From Planctomycetota bacterium (lineage in GTDB: Bacteria > Planctomycetota > Phycisphaerae > Tepidisphaerales > Tepidisphaeraceae), in contig JBCDCH010000004.1 of NCBI GenBank assembly GCA_039182125.1, positions 1 to 64,000 on the forward strand: a DNA stretch of 64,000 bases. The letters are read 5' to 3'. The notes beneath the pieces are model-generated. The model saw only the letters and a program-made list of their open reading frames with translations. It had not been told where the DNA came from and ran no database searches. Within the stretch, counting starts at the first letter, position 1, and each line of letters begins with the position of its first letter. The position numbers and the translations under genes were made by a program. Shown here piece after piece: positions 36,718-46,065 of the stretch.

Positions 36718-37248
36718 ATGCGTTGCTACACCACCCTGCTTGCTTTGCCGTTGCTCTTGCTCGTCGCGTTCGTTGCCGCCGACGAGCCGATGGATTTCAG
36801 GGAGCTCAAGAAGATACTTCCCGCCGAGTTGGGCGGACTGGCGTTGGTGAACTCCGAGGGGCAGAAGATCAACGCCAACGGCCAGAAGTTCACTCAAGCG
36901 ATGGGCGAGTACGAGCAGGCCGACGGTGAGGCCGACGCGACGATGAACATCGTCGACTACTCCGCGATGCCGCAGATGGCGATGGCGATGACCGCGTGGC
37001 AGAACATGGAGTTCGAGCAGGAGTCCGACGACGGCTACCAGAAGAGCACCAAGGTCCGCGACTGCCCGGCGATGGTCTCCTGGGAAAACAGCGGCACCGG
37101 CTCGATCACGATGCTGGTGGCCGAGAAGTTCATCGTCGTCCTCGAGATCTCGCAAGTGACGCACGATCAGTTCGAGGCCGCGATCGACGGCCTGCCGATC
37201 GACGCACTCATGGGCGGCGCACCGGCGACGACCGCGCCGGCCGAATGA
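36718..37248 (+). CDS. Secreted protein, no family recognised
   Basis: 176 residues from ATG 36718, which follows a strong AAGGAGA ribosome site. Signal peptide [20 protein letters not shown], cleaved near AADEP. The mature part ([20 protein letters not shown]...) is Met-, Gln- and Asp-rich, with several [18 protein letters not shown] turns and no membrane helix or motif I recognise. It may be periplasmic. It lies between vsr and a phosphoesterase gene, with no evident link to either. Confidence 0.7.
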   Translation: MRCYTTLLALPLLLLVAFVAADEPMDFRELKKILPAELGGLALVNSEGQKINANGQKFTQAMGEYEQADGEADATMNIVDYSAMPQMAMAMTAWQNMEFEQESDDGYQKSTKVRDCPAMVSWENSGTGSITMLVAEKFIVVLEISQVTHDQFEAAIDGLPIDALMGGAPATTAPAE

Positions 37249-37267
37249 GCGGCGCTACCGTGGTCGC

Positions 37268-38095
37268 GTGGCGACGACGCTGGCACACCTCTCCGATATC
37301 CACTTCGGCAAGCTCGAGCCGGGCGTGACCGACGCGGTGTCGGCCGATCTGCACGCGGACCCGCCGGACGTGCTGATCGTCAGCGGCGACTTCACGCAAC
37401 GCGCCACGGCCACGCAGTTCCGCGAAGCGGTTGCGTGGGTGGAGACACTGCCGGGCGAAAAGCTGTTCGTGCCGGGCAATCACGACGTGCCGCTGTGGGC
37501 GTTTTGGGAGCGTTTTCTCACGCCCATGCGGCGGTACAGGAAACACGTGACCGACGACCTGTTGCCGACGGTGCGCTGCGGTGAGGTGTTGGTCGCCGGC
37601 GTGAACTCGGCCCGGCCGATCAGCCCGACCTGGCGCGGCTTCTGGAAAGACGGCAAGCTCGGCCGCGAACAGCTCGCCGCACTGCACGACACACTCACGG
37701 CCAGCGACGCGGCGGTGAAGATCGTCGTGACGCACCACCCCTTCCTCCCGCCACCGGGCCATCGCCCCCACGGGATCATCCGCCGTGCCCGGCGGGCGCT
37801 GCGCGCGCTCGAAACCGCCGGCTGCGACGTGTTGCTCGCGGGGCACCTGCACATGAACTACGGCGGCGACGTGCGCAGCCACCACCAAACCATCGCCCGC
37901 GGCATGCTTAGCATCCAGGCCGGCACCGCCACCAGCAGTCGCCGCCGCGGCGAGCCCAATGCCTACAACCGACTCACCGTCGACGGCAACACGCTCACGC
38001 TCCAAGTCCGCGCCCACGACGGTCGACAGTTTGGCATGCGCGAACAACGACGGTTCGCGCGCGACGGCGAGGGCAACTGGTGTGAGTACGCATGA
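37268..38095 (+). CDS. Calcineurin-like metallophosphoesterase (CpdA-like)
   Basis: 275 residues from a GTG. The five-block phosphoesterase signature is present: LSDIHFGK (DxH), VSGDFTQR (GD), VPGNHDVP (GNHD), VTHHPFLPP (His) and LLAGHLHMN (GHxH). These ligands hold two metals and hydrolyse phosphodiesters; relatives cut cAMP or DNA, and the substrate here is unknown. No signal peptide is visible, so it is cytoplasmic. It runs convergently towards the SDR39U1 gene, with an inverted-repeat element between them. Confidence 0.88.
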   Translation: MATTLAHLSDIHFGKLEPGVTDAVSADLHADPPDVLIVSGDFTQRATATQFREAVAWVETLPGEKLFVPGNHDVPLWAFWERFLTPMRRYRKHVTDDLLPTVRCGEVLVAGVNSARPISPTWRGFWKDGKLGREQLAALHDTLTASDAAVKIVVTHHPFLPPPGHRPHGIIRRARRALRALETAGCDVLLAGHLHMNYGGDVRSHHQTIARGMLSIQAGTATSSRRRGEPNAYNRLTVDGNTLTLQVRAHDGRQFGMREQRRFARDGEGNWCEYA

Positions 38096-38097
38096 CT

Positions 38098-38153
38098 TTT
38101 GAGCGGCGACCGGCGGGAGCTTTCGGAATAGCTCCCGTTGGTCGCCGCTCAAA
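38098..38153. repeat. GGCGACC...CTC inverted repeat, copy 2, at convergent gene ends
   Basis: Arms 38098-38121 and 38130-38153 (TTTGAGCGGCGACCGGCGGG and its complement) match at 22 of 24 positions with an 8-nt loop. The same family as 19046-19113. It supplies the stop of the minus-strand SDR gene (38149-38151) and can terminate both genes. Confidence 0.8.
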
Positions 38154-39090
38154 CGGGATGCCGCCTCACCAAATCGCGCACTGCGTCTTCCCAAGCACAA
38201 AACTCGAACTCGAAACCCGCCTCGCGTAGTCGGCCCGGCACGACGTTGCGACTCTTGAGGATCAGCTCGCTCTCGGTTCGCAGGACGATCGCGCCCAGCT
38301 CGACCATCCACTTCGTCGCCGGCAAGCCGAGCTTCACGCCCGCCGCTTCCCGTAGCGCCGCCATGAACTCGGCATTGGGCAGCGGGTTCGGCGCGGCCAA
38401 GTTCACCGGCCCCGACAGGTCGCCCTCGATCAGGAACTCGATCGCCCGGATGAAATCGCGGTCGTGAATCCAGCTCACGTACTGCCGGCCGTCACCCGCG
38501 CGACCGCCGAGCTGTTTGCGGACTAATCCCAACAGCACGTCGAACACGCCGCCGCGATCGGGCGACATCATCATCGCCGTCCGCAAAAGCACCGTCCGCG
38601 TCAACGGCAGGTCGAACGCATTGGCCGCCGCTTCCCACTGGGTTGCGACGTCGAACGAAAAGTGCCAGGTGTCCGGCTCCTCGGGCCGCACGCCGAGCGT
38701 GCCGGTCGCTTCGTCCTGCGGCCGATCGAGGCTGTGCTGGTAGATCGTCGCGGTCGACATCTGAAGCCACACCGCGGGCGGTTGCCGTGCCAGCGCGATT
38801 GCATCGCCGACGGCGCGGGTCGAGTCGACGCGGCTGCCGGTGATGAGCTTGCGGTTGGCTGCGTTGTAGCGGCAGTCGACGCTTCGGCCGGCAAGGTTGA
38901 TCACCACGTCCGCCCCGTCGATCTGCTCGCACCAATCACCTGCCGACTTCGCGTCCCATCCGACCACCCGCCACGGACGCGACGCATCGGCACTGCGCGA
39001 GAGCACGACCACGTCATGTCCGTTGGACTGAAGGTTACGAGCGAGCACGGTGCCGATCTGTCCGGTGCCGCCGGGGATGACGATCTTCAT
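38149..39090 (-). CDS. SDR39U1/YfcH-type NAD(P)-dependent epimerase
   Basis: 313 residues of the TIGR01777 epimerase family. The Rossmann start MKIVIPGGTGQIGTVLARNL (TGxxGxxG-like as GGTGQIG), then ADVVINLAGRSVDCRYNAAN, LQMSTATIYQH (catalytic Ser-Tyr region) and a C-terminal DUF1731-type tail ending FCAWEDAVRDLVRRHP. The true reaction is unknown; in bacteria this family is linked to cell division or envelope upkeep in some cases. The last residues come from the neighbouring inverted repeat. Confidence 0.86.
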   Translation of the reverse strand: MKIVIPGGTGQIGTVLARNLQSNGHDVVVLSRSADASRPWRVVGWDAKSAGDWCEQIDGADVVINLAGRSVDCRYNAANRKLITGSRVDSTRAVGDAIALARQPPAVWLQMSTATIYQHSLDRPQDEATGTLGVRPEEPDTWHFSFDVATQWEAAANAFDLPLTRTVLLRTAMMMSPDRGGVFDVLLGLVRKQLGGRAGDGRQYVSWIHDRDFIRAIEFLIEGDLSGPVNLAAPNPLPNAEFMAALREAAGVKLGLPATKWMVELGAIVLRTESELILKSRNVVPGRLREAGFEFEFCAWEDAVRDLVRRHPV

Positions 39091-39109
39091 GGGCGATGGT
39101 ACAGCACAG

Positions 39110-40645
39110 TTACATCACGCCGTCGAAGTCACGGGCCCGCTCCATCAGTGGCTTGCGGTTGATCGCATGGACCGCCGCGAGCAGACGCATGACCGCCGAC
39201 CGGTACACCGGGTCATCGGCTTCGGTGTAACGGTGATCGACCTGTGCGACTTTGTGGTTAATTGTGAGCTGCGTGAGTTGGGCGTGTGCGTCGGGCTTGG
39301 CTTCGAGGGTGCGATGGAAGCGGGTGCCGGTCATGATCTGGAACCGGTTGAGCGAGACACGCTCGATGCTGTGGCTGTGGCGTTCGAGGAACTCGGCGGT
39401 GGCGACGACATCGGCGACGGTCTCGCCCGGATAGCCGAGGATCATCGTGCAGCGCATCGAGATGCCGACCGCGTGGGCGTCGTCGAGGAACCGGCCGGTG
39501 TGTTCGACGTCGGCCCCCTTCTTCATCAGGTCGAGCACGCGCTGGCTCCCGCTTTCGAGGCCAGTCGTGAGGCGGACACAACCGCTGACGGCGGCGCGCT
39601 TGAGATCATCGGCGGTGAGCCCGTTGGCATGCCCGCGAGGCCCGTTGGCATCAACGTGTACCGCGGCAATCCAGCGGCTGCCAGGCGCGACGCGTTGCAT
39701 GTTGTCGAGCACCGCGTTCCAGACGTCGAGGTCGCTGTTGAGCTTGAGATCGGTGAACGTGTAGAGCGATGCGCCGTGACGTTCGTGGTGATACGCCAAC
39801 TCGTCGAGCACGTTCCTCGGCGAGCGACTGCGATAGGTTCGGCCTGCCGTGCTGGTCACATCGCTGCAAAACGAACACGCGCCCCAACCACAACCGCGAC
39901 CGGTTATCACCGGCACGATCCGGTTCGGATACTTCTCCCATGGAAAATCCACGTAATCCGGGAACGGCACGTCGTCGAGGTCCTTCAACGGCGTACGGGC
40001 ACCGCCGAGCAGCGTTCCTTCGGGGCCACGCAGCCAAAGCCCGGTGTGCCGCGTGAGGTCATCGCCGGCAACGATCGATTCGAGGATGGCGGGCAACTCC
40101 AACTCGACCTCGCCGCCAACGATCGCGACCGCCCCGGGAATGTCGACCCACTCGGCGACGACCTCCGGCTGGGCAAAGTACGGACCGCCGACCAGCGCCG
40201 GCACGCCAGCTTCCTTGCACGCCGCGCAGATCTCGGCGGTGTGGTCGCGGTACATCAGGTAACTGCTGACGAGCACCACGTCGGGCTTTTGCTCGACGAG
40301 CAACTGCTCGAACTTCGTGACGACGGCCGCCTGCTCCTTACCAAGGTCCGGCGCGCGGAGCTTGGCGACCTGCTCGCGGGCCCGACGCAACAACGATGAC
40401 CTGCTCGTCGCCGCGCGGTAGTTGAGCTTCTCGACGGCCAGGCCGTACCACTTGGCCGGCCGCTCACGAACCACGCCGCCGACACCCAACATCAACGGAC
40501 TGAACACCGACACCTCATGCCCGGCTTCTCGACAAACCGCGGCGAGATAGCCGACGGGAACGCTCGGATAGCGAGCGAAGTTGTTCAGGTCGACGATGAG
40601 TACCCGTCGGACGGTGACTTCTGGTTTTTGGTCTAGGTTGGGCAC
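39110..40645 (-). CDS. B12-binding-domain radical SAM protein
   Basis: 511 residues from a GTG. A cobalamin-binding-like Rossmann domain occupies about 15-150 (VLIVDLNNFARYPSVPVGYL). A radical SAM core follows with GRGCGWGACSFCSDVT: the three Cys are spaced C-x4-C-x2-C and not the usual C-x3-C-x2-C. The segment MRCTMILGYPGETVADVVA is the typical barrel text. It could carry out methyl or carbon-skeleton transfer; the substrate is unknown. The divergent gene at 40717 is a glycosyltransferase. Confidence 0.87.
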   Translation of the reverse strand: MPNLDQKPEVTVRRVLIVDLNNFARYPSVPVGYLAAVCREAGHEVSVFSPLMLGVGGVVRERPAKWYGLAVEKLNYRAATSRSSLLRRAREQVAKLRAPDLGKEQAAVVTKFEQLLVEQKPDVVLVSSYLMYRDHTAEICAACKEAGVPALVGGPYFAQPEVVAEWVDIPGAVAIVGGEVELELPAILESIVAGDDLTRHTGLWLRGPEGTLLGGARTPLKDLDDVPFPDYVDFPWEKYPNRIVPVITGRGCGWGACSFCSDVTSTAGRTYRSRSPRNVLDELAYHHERHGASLYTFTDLKLNSDLDVWNAVLDNMQRVAPGSRWIAAVHVDANGPRGHANGLTADDLKRAAVSGCVRLTTGLESGSQRVLDLMKKGADVEHTGRFLDDAHAVGISMRCTMILGYPGETVADVVATAEFLERHSHSIERVSLNRFQIMTGTRFHRTLEAKPDAHAQLTQLTINHKVAQVDHRYTEADDPVYRSAVMRLLAAVHAINRKPLMERARDFDGVM

Positions 40646-40716
40646 TTCTTGTTTTCCCCCGAATCCTGTTACTTCATCATGGCATCCCTGTGACGCCCGG
40701 CAAACTAAATCCTCCG

Positions 40717-41895
40717 ATGAACCTGACGCCGCCGAGTGGCCGACGTTGCGTGGCGTATGTGGTTAATCCGTATCCGGCACCGAGCCACACGTTCGTGCGG
40801 CGGGAGATCGCCGGGCTCGAGTCGGCGGGCTGGTCGGTACATCGGTTCACGCATCGCTGGCATGACGGCGAACTCATCGAGCCGGCGGATATCGCCGAGC
40901 GGGCGAGGACGACACGACTGACCCCTCGGCCGACGTGGACCACCGGCACGCACGGCCGGCGCGTCGGACGCGGCACGGCCAAAGGCATCGCCGCCGCCGC
41001 CCTCGCGGCCGACCTGCGCCTGCACATGGCCCGGCTCAACATCCGGCATGTCCACGCCCACTTCGACACCGCCACCGACACCGCCCTGCTCGCGACCGCC
41101 GACAGCACGCGAACGTTCAGCTTCACCGTGCATGGGCCCGAGGAGTTCGAGCAGCCCGAAGCACTACGGGTCCGCGTGGGCGCGGCGGCGTTCGTGGCAT
41201 GTATCAGCGAATACACACGCCAACGCGTCGCTGGGCTTTGCCCAGATCACGCGGCGAAGCTCTACGTTATCCGCTGCGGCATCGACGTCGATCAGTACGA
41301 GCCGACACCGACGCCGGACACCGACGAGATCGTCTGCGTCGGTCGACTCGTCAGCAGGAAGGGCCAGGGCGATCTGATCCACAACCTCGCCGTGGTGCCT
41401 GGGTGGCGGCTGCGGCTGGTGGGCGATGGGCCGGACCGGGGCCGGCTCGAAGCGCTTGCCAAGAAACTCGGCGTCACAGACCGTGTCAGGTTTGTCGGCT
41501 GGGCGAACGAATCGGCCGTCCGCCGCCACATCGCCGAGTGCCGGGCGTTGGTATTGTTGAGCAACGCGGAAGGTTTGCCCGTCGTGCTGATGGAAGCGCT
41601 GGCCTTGGGGCGCGTGGCGCTGGCCTACAACGTCGGCGCGATCGGCGCGCTGTTGCGCCCGCCGATGCTTCTGGACCCGGGGTTCGACATCATCGCAACG
41701 GCCAACGACGACGAGGAAGAACATGCCTTGCGCTGGGTGCTCGACACCTCGCCTCGCGAGCTCGACGAACGTGCGGTCGATGCAAGACGGCACGTGCTCG
41801 AACGGCACGACGCGGCCCGCAACGCCGCGGCACTGGCAAAGCTGCTCGAGTCGGCTGTCGAGTCGGCGGTGGCCCCTGCGGCTCGGTCGGTGTAA
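40717..41895 (+). CDS. Glycosyltransferase family 4 (GT-B)
   Basis: 392 residues from ATG 40717; a GTG at 40690 is also in frame. N-domain text is RCVAYVVNPYPAPSHTFVRR. The sugar-nucleotide domain starts near IVCVGRLVSRKGQGDLIHNL, then RFVGWANESAVRRHIAECRA and the donor-binding signature LLSNAEGLPVVLMEALALG (the E-x7-E pattern). It adds a hexose, likely from a nucleotide donor, to an unknown acceptor such as a glycolipid. It sits 11 nt before sucC, probably without a functional link. Confidence 0.9.
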   Translation: MNLTPPSGRRCVAYVVNPYPAPSHTFVRREIAGLESAGWSVHRFTHRWHDGELIEPADIAERARTTRLTPRPTWTTGTHGRRVGRGTAKGIAAAALAADLRLHMARLNIRHVHAHFDTATDTALLATADSTRTFSFTVHGPEEFEQPEALRVRVGAAAFVACISEYTRQRVAGLCPDHAAKLYVIRCGIDVDQYEPTPTPDTDEIVCVGRLVSRKGQGDLIHNLAVVPGWRLRLVGDGPDRGRLEALAKKLGVTDRVRFVGWANESAVRRHIAECRALVLLSNAEGLPVVLMEALALGRVALAYNVGAIGALLRPPMLLDPGFDIIATANDDEEEHALRWVLDTSPRELDERAVDARRHVLERHDAARNAAALAKLLESAVESAVAPAARSV

Positions 41896-41906
41896 CGTCG
41901 GCTCCG

Positions 41907-43082
41907 ATGAAGATTCACGAGTACCAAGCCCGACAAATACTCCGCGACCATGGCGTTCCCGTCCCCGAGGCCGAGGTCGCCAAAACGGTTGACAAGGCTG
42001 TCGCGGCCTATGAAAAGTTCGGCGGCATGTGCGTGGTGAAGGCTCAGGTCTACGCCGGCGGTCGCGGCAAGGCCGGGTTCGTGAAGCTCGTGAACTCGGC
42101 CGATGAAGCACGCGAGGCCGCCACGTTCATGCTCGGCAACCGTATGATCTCCAACCAGACCGGCCCCGACGGCGTGCCCGTCTCGGTGCTGCTGGTCGCG
42201 CCCGGCGTCGACATCGCCAAGGAGTACTACGTCTCGATCACCAACGACCGCGCCAGCGGCAGTGCCGTACTCATCGCGTCGGCCGAGGGTGGCGTCGAGA
42301 TCGAGGAGGTCGCCGAGAAGAACCCCGACGCGATCCTCAAGGAGCCGCTCCATCCGTTGCTGGGCTTGCAGCCGTTCCAGGCGACGAAGGTGGCTTACGC
42401 ACTGGGCTTCGAGGGCAAGCTCGCCAAGGCCGCGGGCAAACTGCTCATGGGTCTGAGCAAGGCGTACAAGGCGACCGACGCGGAGCTGGCCGAGATCAAT
42501 CCGCTCGTGGTAACCAAGGAAGGCGAGCTCCTCGCCATCGACGCGAAGTTCAACTTCGACGACAACGCCCTGTTCCGCCAGCCGGCGATCAAGGAGATGG
42601 CCGACGATTCGCAGGAGAACCCGCTGGACGTCAAGGCCCGCGATGCCGACCTGAACTACATCGCCCTCGAAGGCAACATCGGCTGCCTCGTGAACGGCGC
42701 GGGCCTGGCGATGGCGACGATGGACGGGGTGAAGCTCGCGGGCGGTGAGCCGGCCAACTTCCTCGATGTCGGCGGCGGCGTCACCGCCGAGGGCGCGACC
42801 ACCGCCTTCGAGATCATTCTCTCGGACGACAAGGTCGAAGGCATCCTCGTGAACATCTTCGGCGGCATCGCCAAGTGCGACCTCGTCGCCCAGGCCCTCG
42901 TCGAGGCAGGCGAGAAGATCGGCTTCAAGGTACCGGTCGTCGTCCGCCTCGAAGGCACCAACGTCGAGCCGGCCAAGAAGATCCTCGAAGAAGCCAAGGG
43001 CAAGCTCCCCACGCTCATCCCCGCCGACAACCTCGACGACGCGGCCCGCAAGGTCGTGGATGCGGTCAAGGGGGCGGCGTGA
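41907..43082 (+). CDS. sucC: Succinyl-CoA synthetase beta subunit
   Basis: 391 residues, standard size. ATP-grasp N-domain: [20 protein letters not shown], then [20 protein letters not shown], the [12 protein letters not shown] metal loop, [20 protein letters not shown], and a C-domain with [20 protein letters not shown] and [18 protein letters not shown]. It binds ATP or GTP and pairs with SucD. The sucD gene is 19 kb upstream, on the same strand. The start ATG 41907 lies 9 nt after the glycosyltransferase stop. The downstream lipoprotein overlaps it by GTGA. Confidence 0.96.
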   Translation: MKIHEYQARQILRDHGVPVPEAEVAKTVDKAVAAYEKFGGMCVVKAQVYAGGRGKAGFVKLVNSADEAREAATFMLGNRMISNQTGPDGVPVSVLLVAPGVDIAKEYYVSITNDRASGSAVLIASAEGGVEIEEVAEKNPDAILKEPLHPLLGLQPFQATKVAYALGFEGKLAKAAGKLLMGLSKAYKATDAELAEINPLVVTKEGELLAIDAKFNFDDNALFRQPAIKEMADDSQENPLDVKARDADLNYIALEGNIGCLVNGAGLAMATMDGVKLAGGEPANFLDVGGGVTAEGATTAFEIILSDDKVEGILVNIFGGIAKCDLVAQALVEAGEKIGFKVPVVVRLEGTNVEPAKKILEEAKGKLPTLIPADNLDDAARKVVDAVKGAA

Positions 43083-43432
43083 AGGGTGCTCGGCCCGCGA
43101 GCCGTTGGCTCGCGGCGATTGGGGTGATGTGTGTCGTGAGCGGGTGCGCGGCCGATGTGTCTCGCACGGAGGTGGCCGACCCTGTCACGCGCGTCCCGCT
43201 CGACACCGACCTTCGACTCGGCTCGGCGAGCGCGGTGCATCTGCGGCGCGACATGCTCGGCGCGTCGGTCAATGGCGTACTCGGTCTCGACAACGGCAAG
43301 CACAGCGACGCGGCGGTGGTCCGCGGCCAACTCGTCGCAGTCCGCAACGACTTCATCACCGTGCGTGATGGCGGTCGCGTGCTCCACATCCGTCGCGAAG
43401 CGATCATCGCGATCGAGCAGTTAGTCGATTAG
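43079..43432 (+). CDS. Small lipoprotein whose signal peptide is encoded by a repeat element
   Basis: 117 residues from a GTG overlapping the sucC stop (GTGA). Signal with lipobox VSGC, Cys near residue 23, and beta-rich remainder ([20 protein letters not shown]). No family recognised. The residues of the signal ([14 protein letters not shown]) are written by a copy of the dispersed GAGCCGTTGGCTC-type repeat at 43091-43131. Co-translation with sucC is likely, but no functional link is clear. Confidence 0.72.
   Translation: MKGARPASRWLAAIGVMCVVSGCAADVSRTEVADPVTRVPLDTDLRLGSASAVHLRRDMLGASVNGVLGLDNGKHSDAAVVRGQLVAVRNDFITVRDGGRVLHIRREAIIAIEQLVD
43091..43131. repeat. GAGCCGTTGGCTC-type repeat inside the lipoprotein signal peptide
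   Basis: Contains the perfect hairpin CGCGAGCCGTTGGCTCGCG (8-bp arms, 43096-43114) and the flank GCGATTGGGGTGATGTG. The 41-bp unit is near-identical to 56743-56784 and similar to the arms at 1525-1550. It is fully coding here. Confidence 0.8.
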
Positions 43433-43445
43433 TTCACCCCGCAGA

Positions 43446-43518
43446 CCCACGGCTGAAGCCGTGGGCGTTCCCTCATAACGTACGATTCTCCCCAAAAGCC
43501 CACGCCTTCAGGCGTGGG
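43446..43518. repeat. REP-like pair, copy 2, between convergent genes
   Basis: CCCACGGCTGAAGCCGTGGG at 43446-43465 and CCCACGCCTTCAGGCGTGGG at 43499-43518, with a 33-nt spacer. It stands between the lipoprotein stop (43432) and the next minus-strand gene's stop (43530), so it may terminate both. Confidence 0.85.
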
Positions 43519-43529
43519 TCGGCGGGGAC

Positions 43530-44270
43530 TCACTCGTCCCGAATCTCCCACTCGGCCTGGTCGGGGGCTTCGATGTTGAAGTTCTCGCCGGCAATGTCCT
43601 GATTGATCACGACGTTGTCGAGCACCAGCGTCTGGATGTCATCGACGCCGACGACGATCACCTGGCGTGGCATCTTCAACGCCGGGTCGATCCACAGCTC
43701 CACGGCGACGAACCGCTTGGACAGCTCCTGCTCCGGCTTGGGCTCCAGTGCGAGCGTCGGCAAGCCCTCGGGTCCCTCGGCCGGGTCGGCGACGTCGGCG
43801 ATCGTGAAGACCTTCTTGACCTCCACCGGGTCCTGGCCGATCGGCAACGGCAGCGGGCCGGTGCCGAGCGCGAAGAGGTCGACCGTCTCGCCCTCCTCGG
43901 CGAGCTTCCGGTAGATGATCCGCTTGGCCCCATGGTCACGCTCTTCGAGAACGTTGCCGCGGAGGATGAAATCGGTCGCGGTGCCGGGGAAGGTGTTGCC
44001 CTCCTCGACCTTGTCGCCCAGCGACACGCGGAACAGGGCCGTGTCGCCGCGCTCGTCGAGGTAGAGCTTGCCGGAGCGTGTCGTCTCCAGGCCGCTGAGC
44101 ATGTCGATGCGCGTGAGCGTCACATCGGCGGTGAGCGTTTCGAGTTCATCGCCGCGCTCGTCGAGCATGGCGAGCAGCGCATCGGTGTCATGCACGCCCG
44201 CCGGCGGCGGAGGCTCGACGGTGGCACATGCGGTCAACGCGAGGACGACGGTGATAACCCATTGCATCAT
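43530..44270 (-). CDS. LolA-like outer-membrane lipoprotein-carrier-type protein
   Basis: 246 residues. The signal MMQWVITVVLALTAC ends in a lipobox (LTAC, Cys15). The body has the half-barrel pattern of LolA/LolB-like proteins (LETLTADVTLTRIDMLSGLE, then GKLYLDERGDTALFRVSLGD, KRFVAVELWIDPALKMPRQV, then MDNVVINQDI-like end). Related proteins carry lipids or lipoproteins across the periplasm. The assignment is by pattern, so moderately sure. It is the last gene of the tmk-holB run on this strand (43 nt after holB). Confidence 0.72.
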   Translation of the reverse strand: MMQWVITVVLALTACATVEPPPPAGVHDTDALLAMLDERGDELETLTADVTLTRIDMLSGLETTRSGKLYLDERGDTALFRVSLGDKVEEGNTFPGTATDFILRGNVLEERDHGAKRIIYRKLAEEGETVDLFALGTGPLPLPIGQDPVEVKKVFTIADVADPAEGPEGLPTLALEPKPEQELSKRFVAVELWIDPALKMPRQVIVVGVDDIQTLVLDNVVINQDIAGENFNIEAPDQAEWEIRDE

Positions 44271-44312
44271 GGCATGACGTTAGACCCGCGACCCAGCGAT
44301 CGGTTGCACGGG

Positions 44313-45254
44313 TCACAAACTCGCCGCGAGTTGCTGATACACCAACGAGGTGTTCACGTTGCCGTTGAGGTACGTCTCGGCACGGGCCAACGCGTCGATT
44401 GCGTCGGCGGCGTGCTCGGGGTCGTCGGCCAATCGGCCACGGTAGTAACGACCGGCGAGCGTGAGATACGTCGCGACGCCTTCGCGGTTGGCCGCGTCCT
44501 TGCTGCCCAGCGGATCACGCTTGAGCGCGGCGTCGGCGTAGGCACTGCCGGCGTCGGCGAGGAACTTCGGCAAGTCCGACACGTCCCCTTCCAGCATCTT
44601 GAACAGCCGCACCGCGCGGGCGACCACGCCGTCCTCGTGCCAGCGCAGCGCCTGACCTGGCGAGCCGTCGGCGAGTTTCGCCGCGGCGGCGGCTTCGTTC
44701 GCGGGGACGCCGAGCTTCTCGAGGATCGCCGTCGCGTCCGCCAACGGCAGCGTGCCGAAACGAAACGTCTGACACCGACTGCGGATCGTCGGCAACAGTG
44801 CCTCGGGCGCGTCGGTTAGCAACACGATCAACGCCCGCCCCGCCGGCTCTTCCAGTGTCTTGAGCAAGCCGTTCTGCGCCGCGACGGTCATCTTGTGCGC
44901 CTCTTCGATGAGGAACACCTTGCCGTTGCCGTCCACCGTCTTGCGACTCGCCGGCTCGACGATCTCGGCCCGCACGACATCGATGCCCAGCTGGATCGCC
45001 TTGCTCTTGCCGGTCTTGTCGTGGTAGCGCGTCAGCTCGCGCGTGACGACGTGCAGGTCCGGGTGCGTGTTGGCGGCGATGAGGTTCGGGTCGGCGTCGA
45101 GGAAGATCGACGCAAGTGCCCTGGCCGTGGTGAACTTCCCAACCCCCACCGGCCCGGCGAAGATCACCCCGTGCGGCAACCGGTCCGCCCCCCGCGCCGC
45201 CTCGATCACGGCGATCGTGTCGTCGTGGCCGAGGATGTGGGCGTAGGGGGACAT
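44313..45254 (-). CDS. holB: DNA polymerase III delta' subunit
   Basis: 313 residues, clamp-loader AAA+ fold. Walker A GPVGVGKFTTARALASIF, a sensor region NGLLKTLEEPAGRALIVLLT and SRCQTFRF, and a C-terminal collar domain. It forms the clamp loader with other subunits and opens the beta clamp. Between Walker A and the HPDLHVVTREL segment the usual four-Cys zinc module is absent (DADPNLIAANTH stands there). It follows tmk on this strand, as commonly seen. Confidence 0.9.
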   Translation of the reverse strand: MSPYAHILGHDDTIAVIEAARGADRLPHGVIFAGPVGVGKFTTARALASIFLDADPNLIAANTHPDLHVVTRELTRYHDKTGKSKAIQLGIDVVRAEIVEPASRKTVDGNGKVFLIEEAHKMTVAAQNGLLKTLEEPAGRALIVLLTDAPEALLPTIRSRCQTFRFGTLPLADATAILEKLGVPANEAAAAAKLADGSPGQALRWHEDGVVARAVRLFKMLEGDVSDLPKFLADAGSAYADAALKRDPLGSKDAANREGVATYLTLAGRYYRGRLADDPEHAADAIDALARAETYLNGNVNTSLVYQQLAASL

Positions 45255-45280
45255 GGGTCAAAAGCATATGCGATCGAACG

Positions 45281-45344
45281 CCCACGCCTTTAGGCGTGGG
45301 TCTGCGATCGGCCACGCACGCCGACCCACGGCTGAAGCCGTGGG
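45281..45344. repeat. REP-like pair, copy 3, between tmk and holB
   Basis: CCCACGCCTTTAGGCGTGGG at 45281-45300 and CCCACGGCTGAAGCCGTGGG at 45325-45344. It separates the tmk stop (45355) from the holB start (45254) on the minus strand. It could attenuate transcription between them. Confidence 0.85.
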
Positions 45345-45354
45345 CGTTCATTCG

Positions 45355-46008
45355 CTATTCGAACAACGGGGCCGCGTTGATGCCCAGTGCTTGCTGAATC
45401 TCGTGCTCGACGTCGTCCTCGGGTTGGTCGGCGTTGATGATCTTGAACTTCGGATTGTCCTCGGCTTGAGCGCGGAAACGGGCACGGACTTGTTGGTGAT
45501 ACGCCAAAGGCCGTTGCTCGATGCGGTCCTTGGGACGGGTGACGCGAGCAATGCCCACGGCGGGGTCGAGGTCGAGCAGCAACGTCAGGTCCGGCACGCA
45601 GTCGCCGATCGCCACGTCGGCCGCGGCCCGGATGTCGTCGGCACCAAGGTCGTCGCCGACCTGGTACGCCAGCGTGCTGCTCACGTAACGGTCGCAGATC
45701 ACCAGTTTACCTTCGTCGAGCGCGGGCCGAATCTGCTCGGCGACCATCTGCGCCCGCGCCGCCATGTAGAGCATGCACTCGCAACGCCGGGTCATCTCGA
45801 CGTGGTCGCTGTTGAGCAGGATGTCGCGGACTTTCTCGCCGATGCGTGTGGAGCCGGGGTCGCGGAGCAGCTCGACGGGCCGGCCTTCGCGCTCGAAGAA
45901 CGCCTTGAGCCGGGCGGCCTGCGTGGATTTGCCACAGCCCTCGCCGCCGTCGAGGACGAGGAATCGGATGGCGTGGGGATCGGGGTGGGGGTCGGCCACG
46001 GCCGGCAT
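45355..46008 (-). CDS. tmk: Thymidylate kinase
   Basis: 217 residues, standard length. P-loop FLVLDGGEGCGKSTQAARLK, LLRDPGSTRIGEKVRDIL, substrate loop CDRYVSSTLAYQVGDDLGAD, and LID segment RVTRPKDRIEQRPLAYH. It makes dTDP from dTMP for DNA synthesis. ATG 46008 is 57 nt from the divergent galK start. holB follows after a REP-like pair. Confidence 0.95.
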   Translation of the reverse strand: MPAVADPHPDPHAIRFLVLDGGEGCGKSTQAARLKAFFEREGRPVELLRDPGSTRIGEKVRDILLNSDHVEMTRRCECMLYMAARAQMVAEQIRPALDEGKLVICDRYVSSTLAYQVGDDLGADDIRAAADVAIGDCVPDLTLLLDLDPAVGIARVTRPKDRIEQRPLAYHQQVRARFRAQAEDNPKFKIINADQPEDDVEHEIQQALGINAAPLFE

Positions 46009-46065
46009 GGTAGCGGGACGCGCCCGTTCGGGAAGATGACCGCCCGTTCGCTACCATCACGGCCC

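Noticed and set aside
39050-40399. 449-residue plus-strand frame opposite the radical SAM gene
   Set aside because: A shadow; the radical SAM cysteines are on the minus strand.
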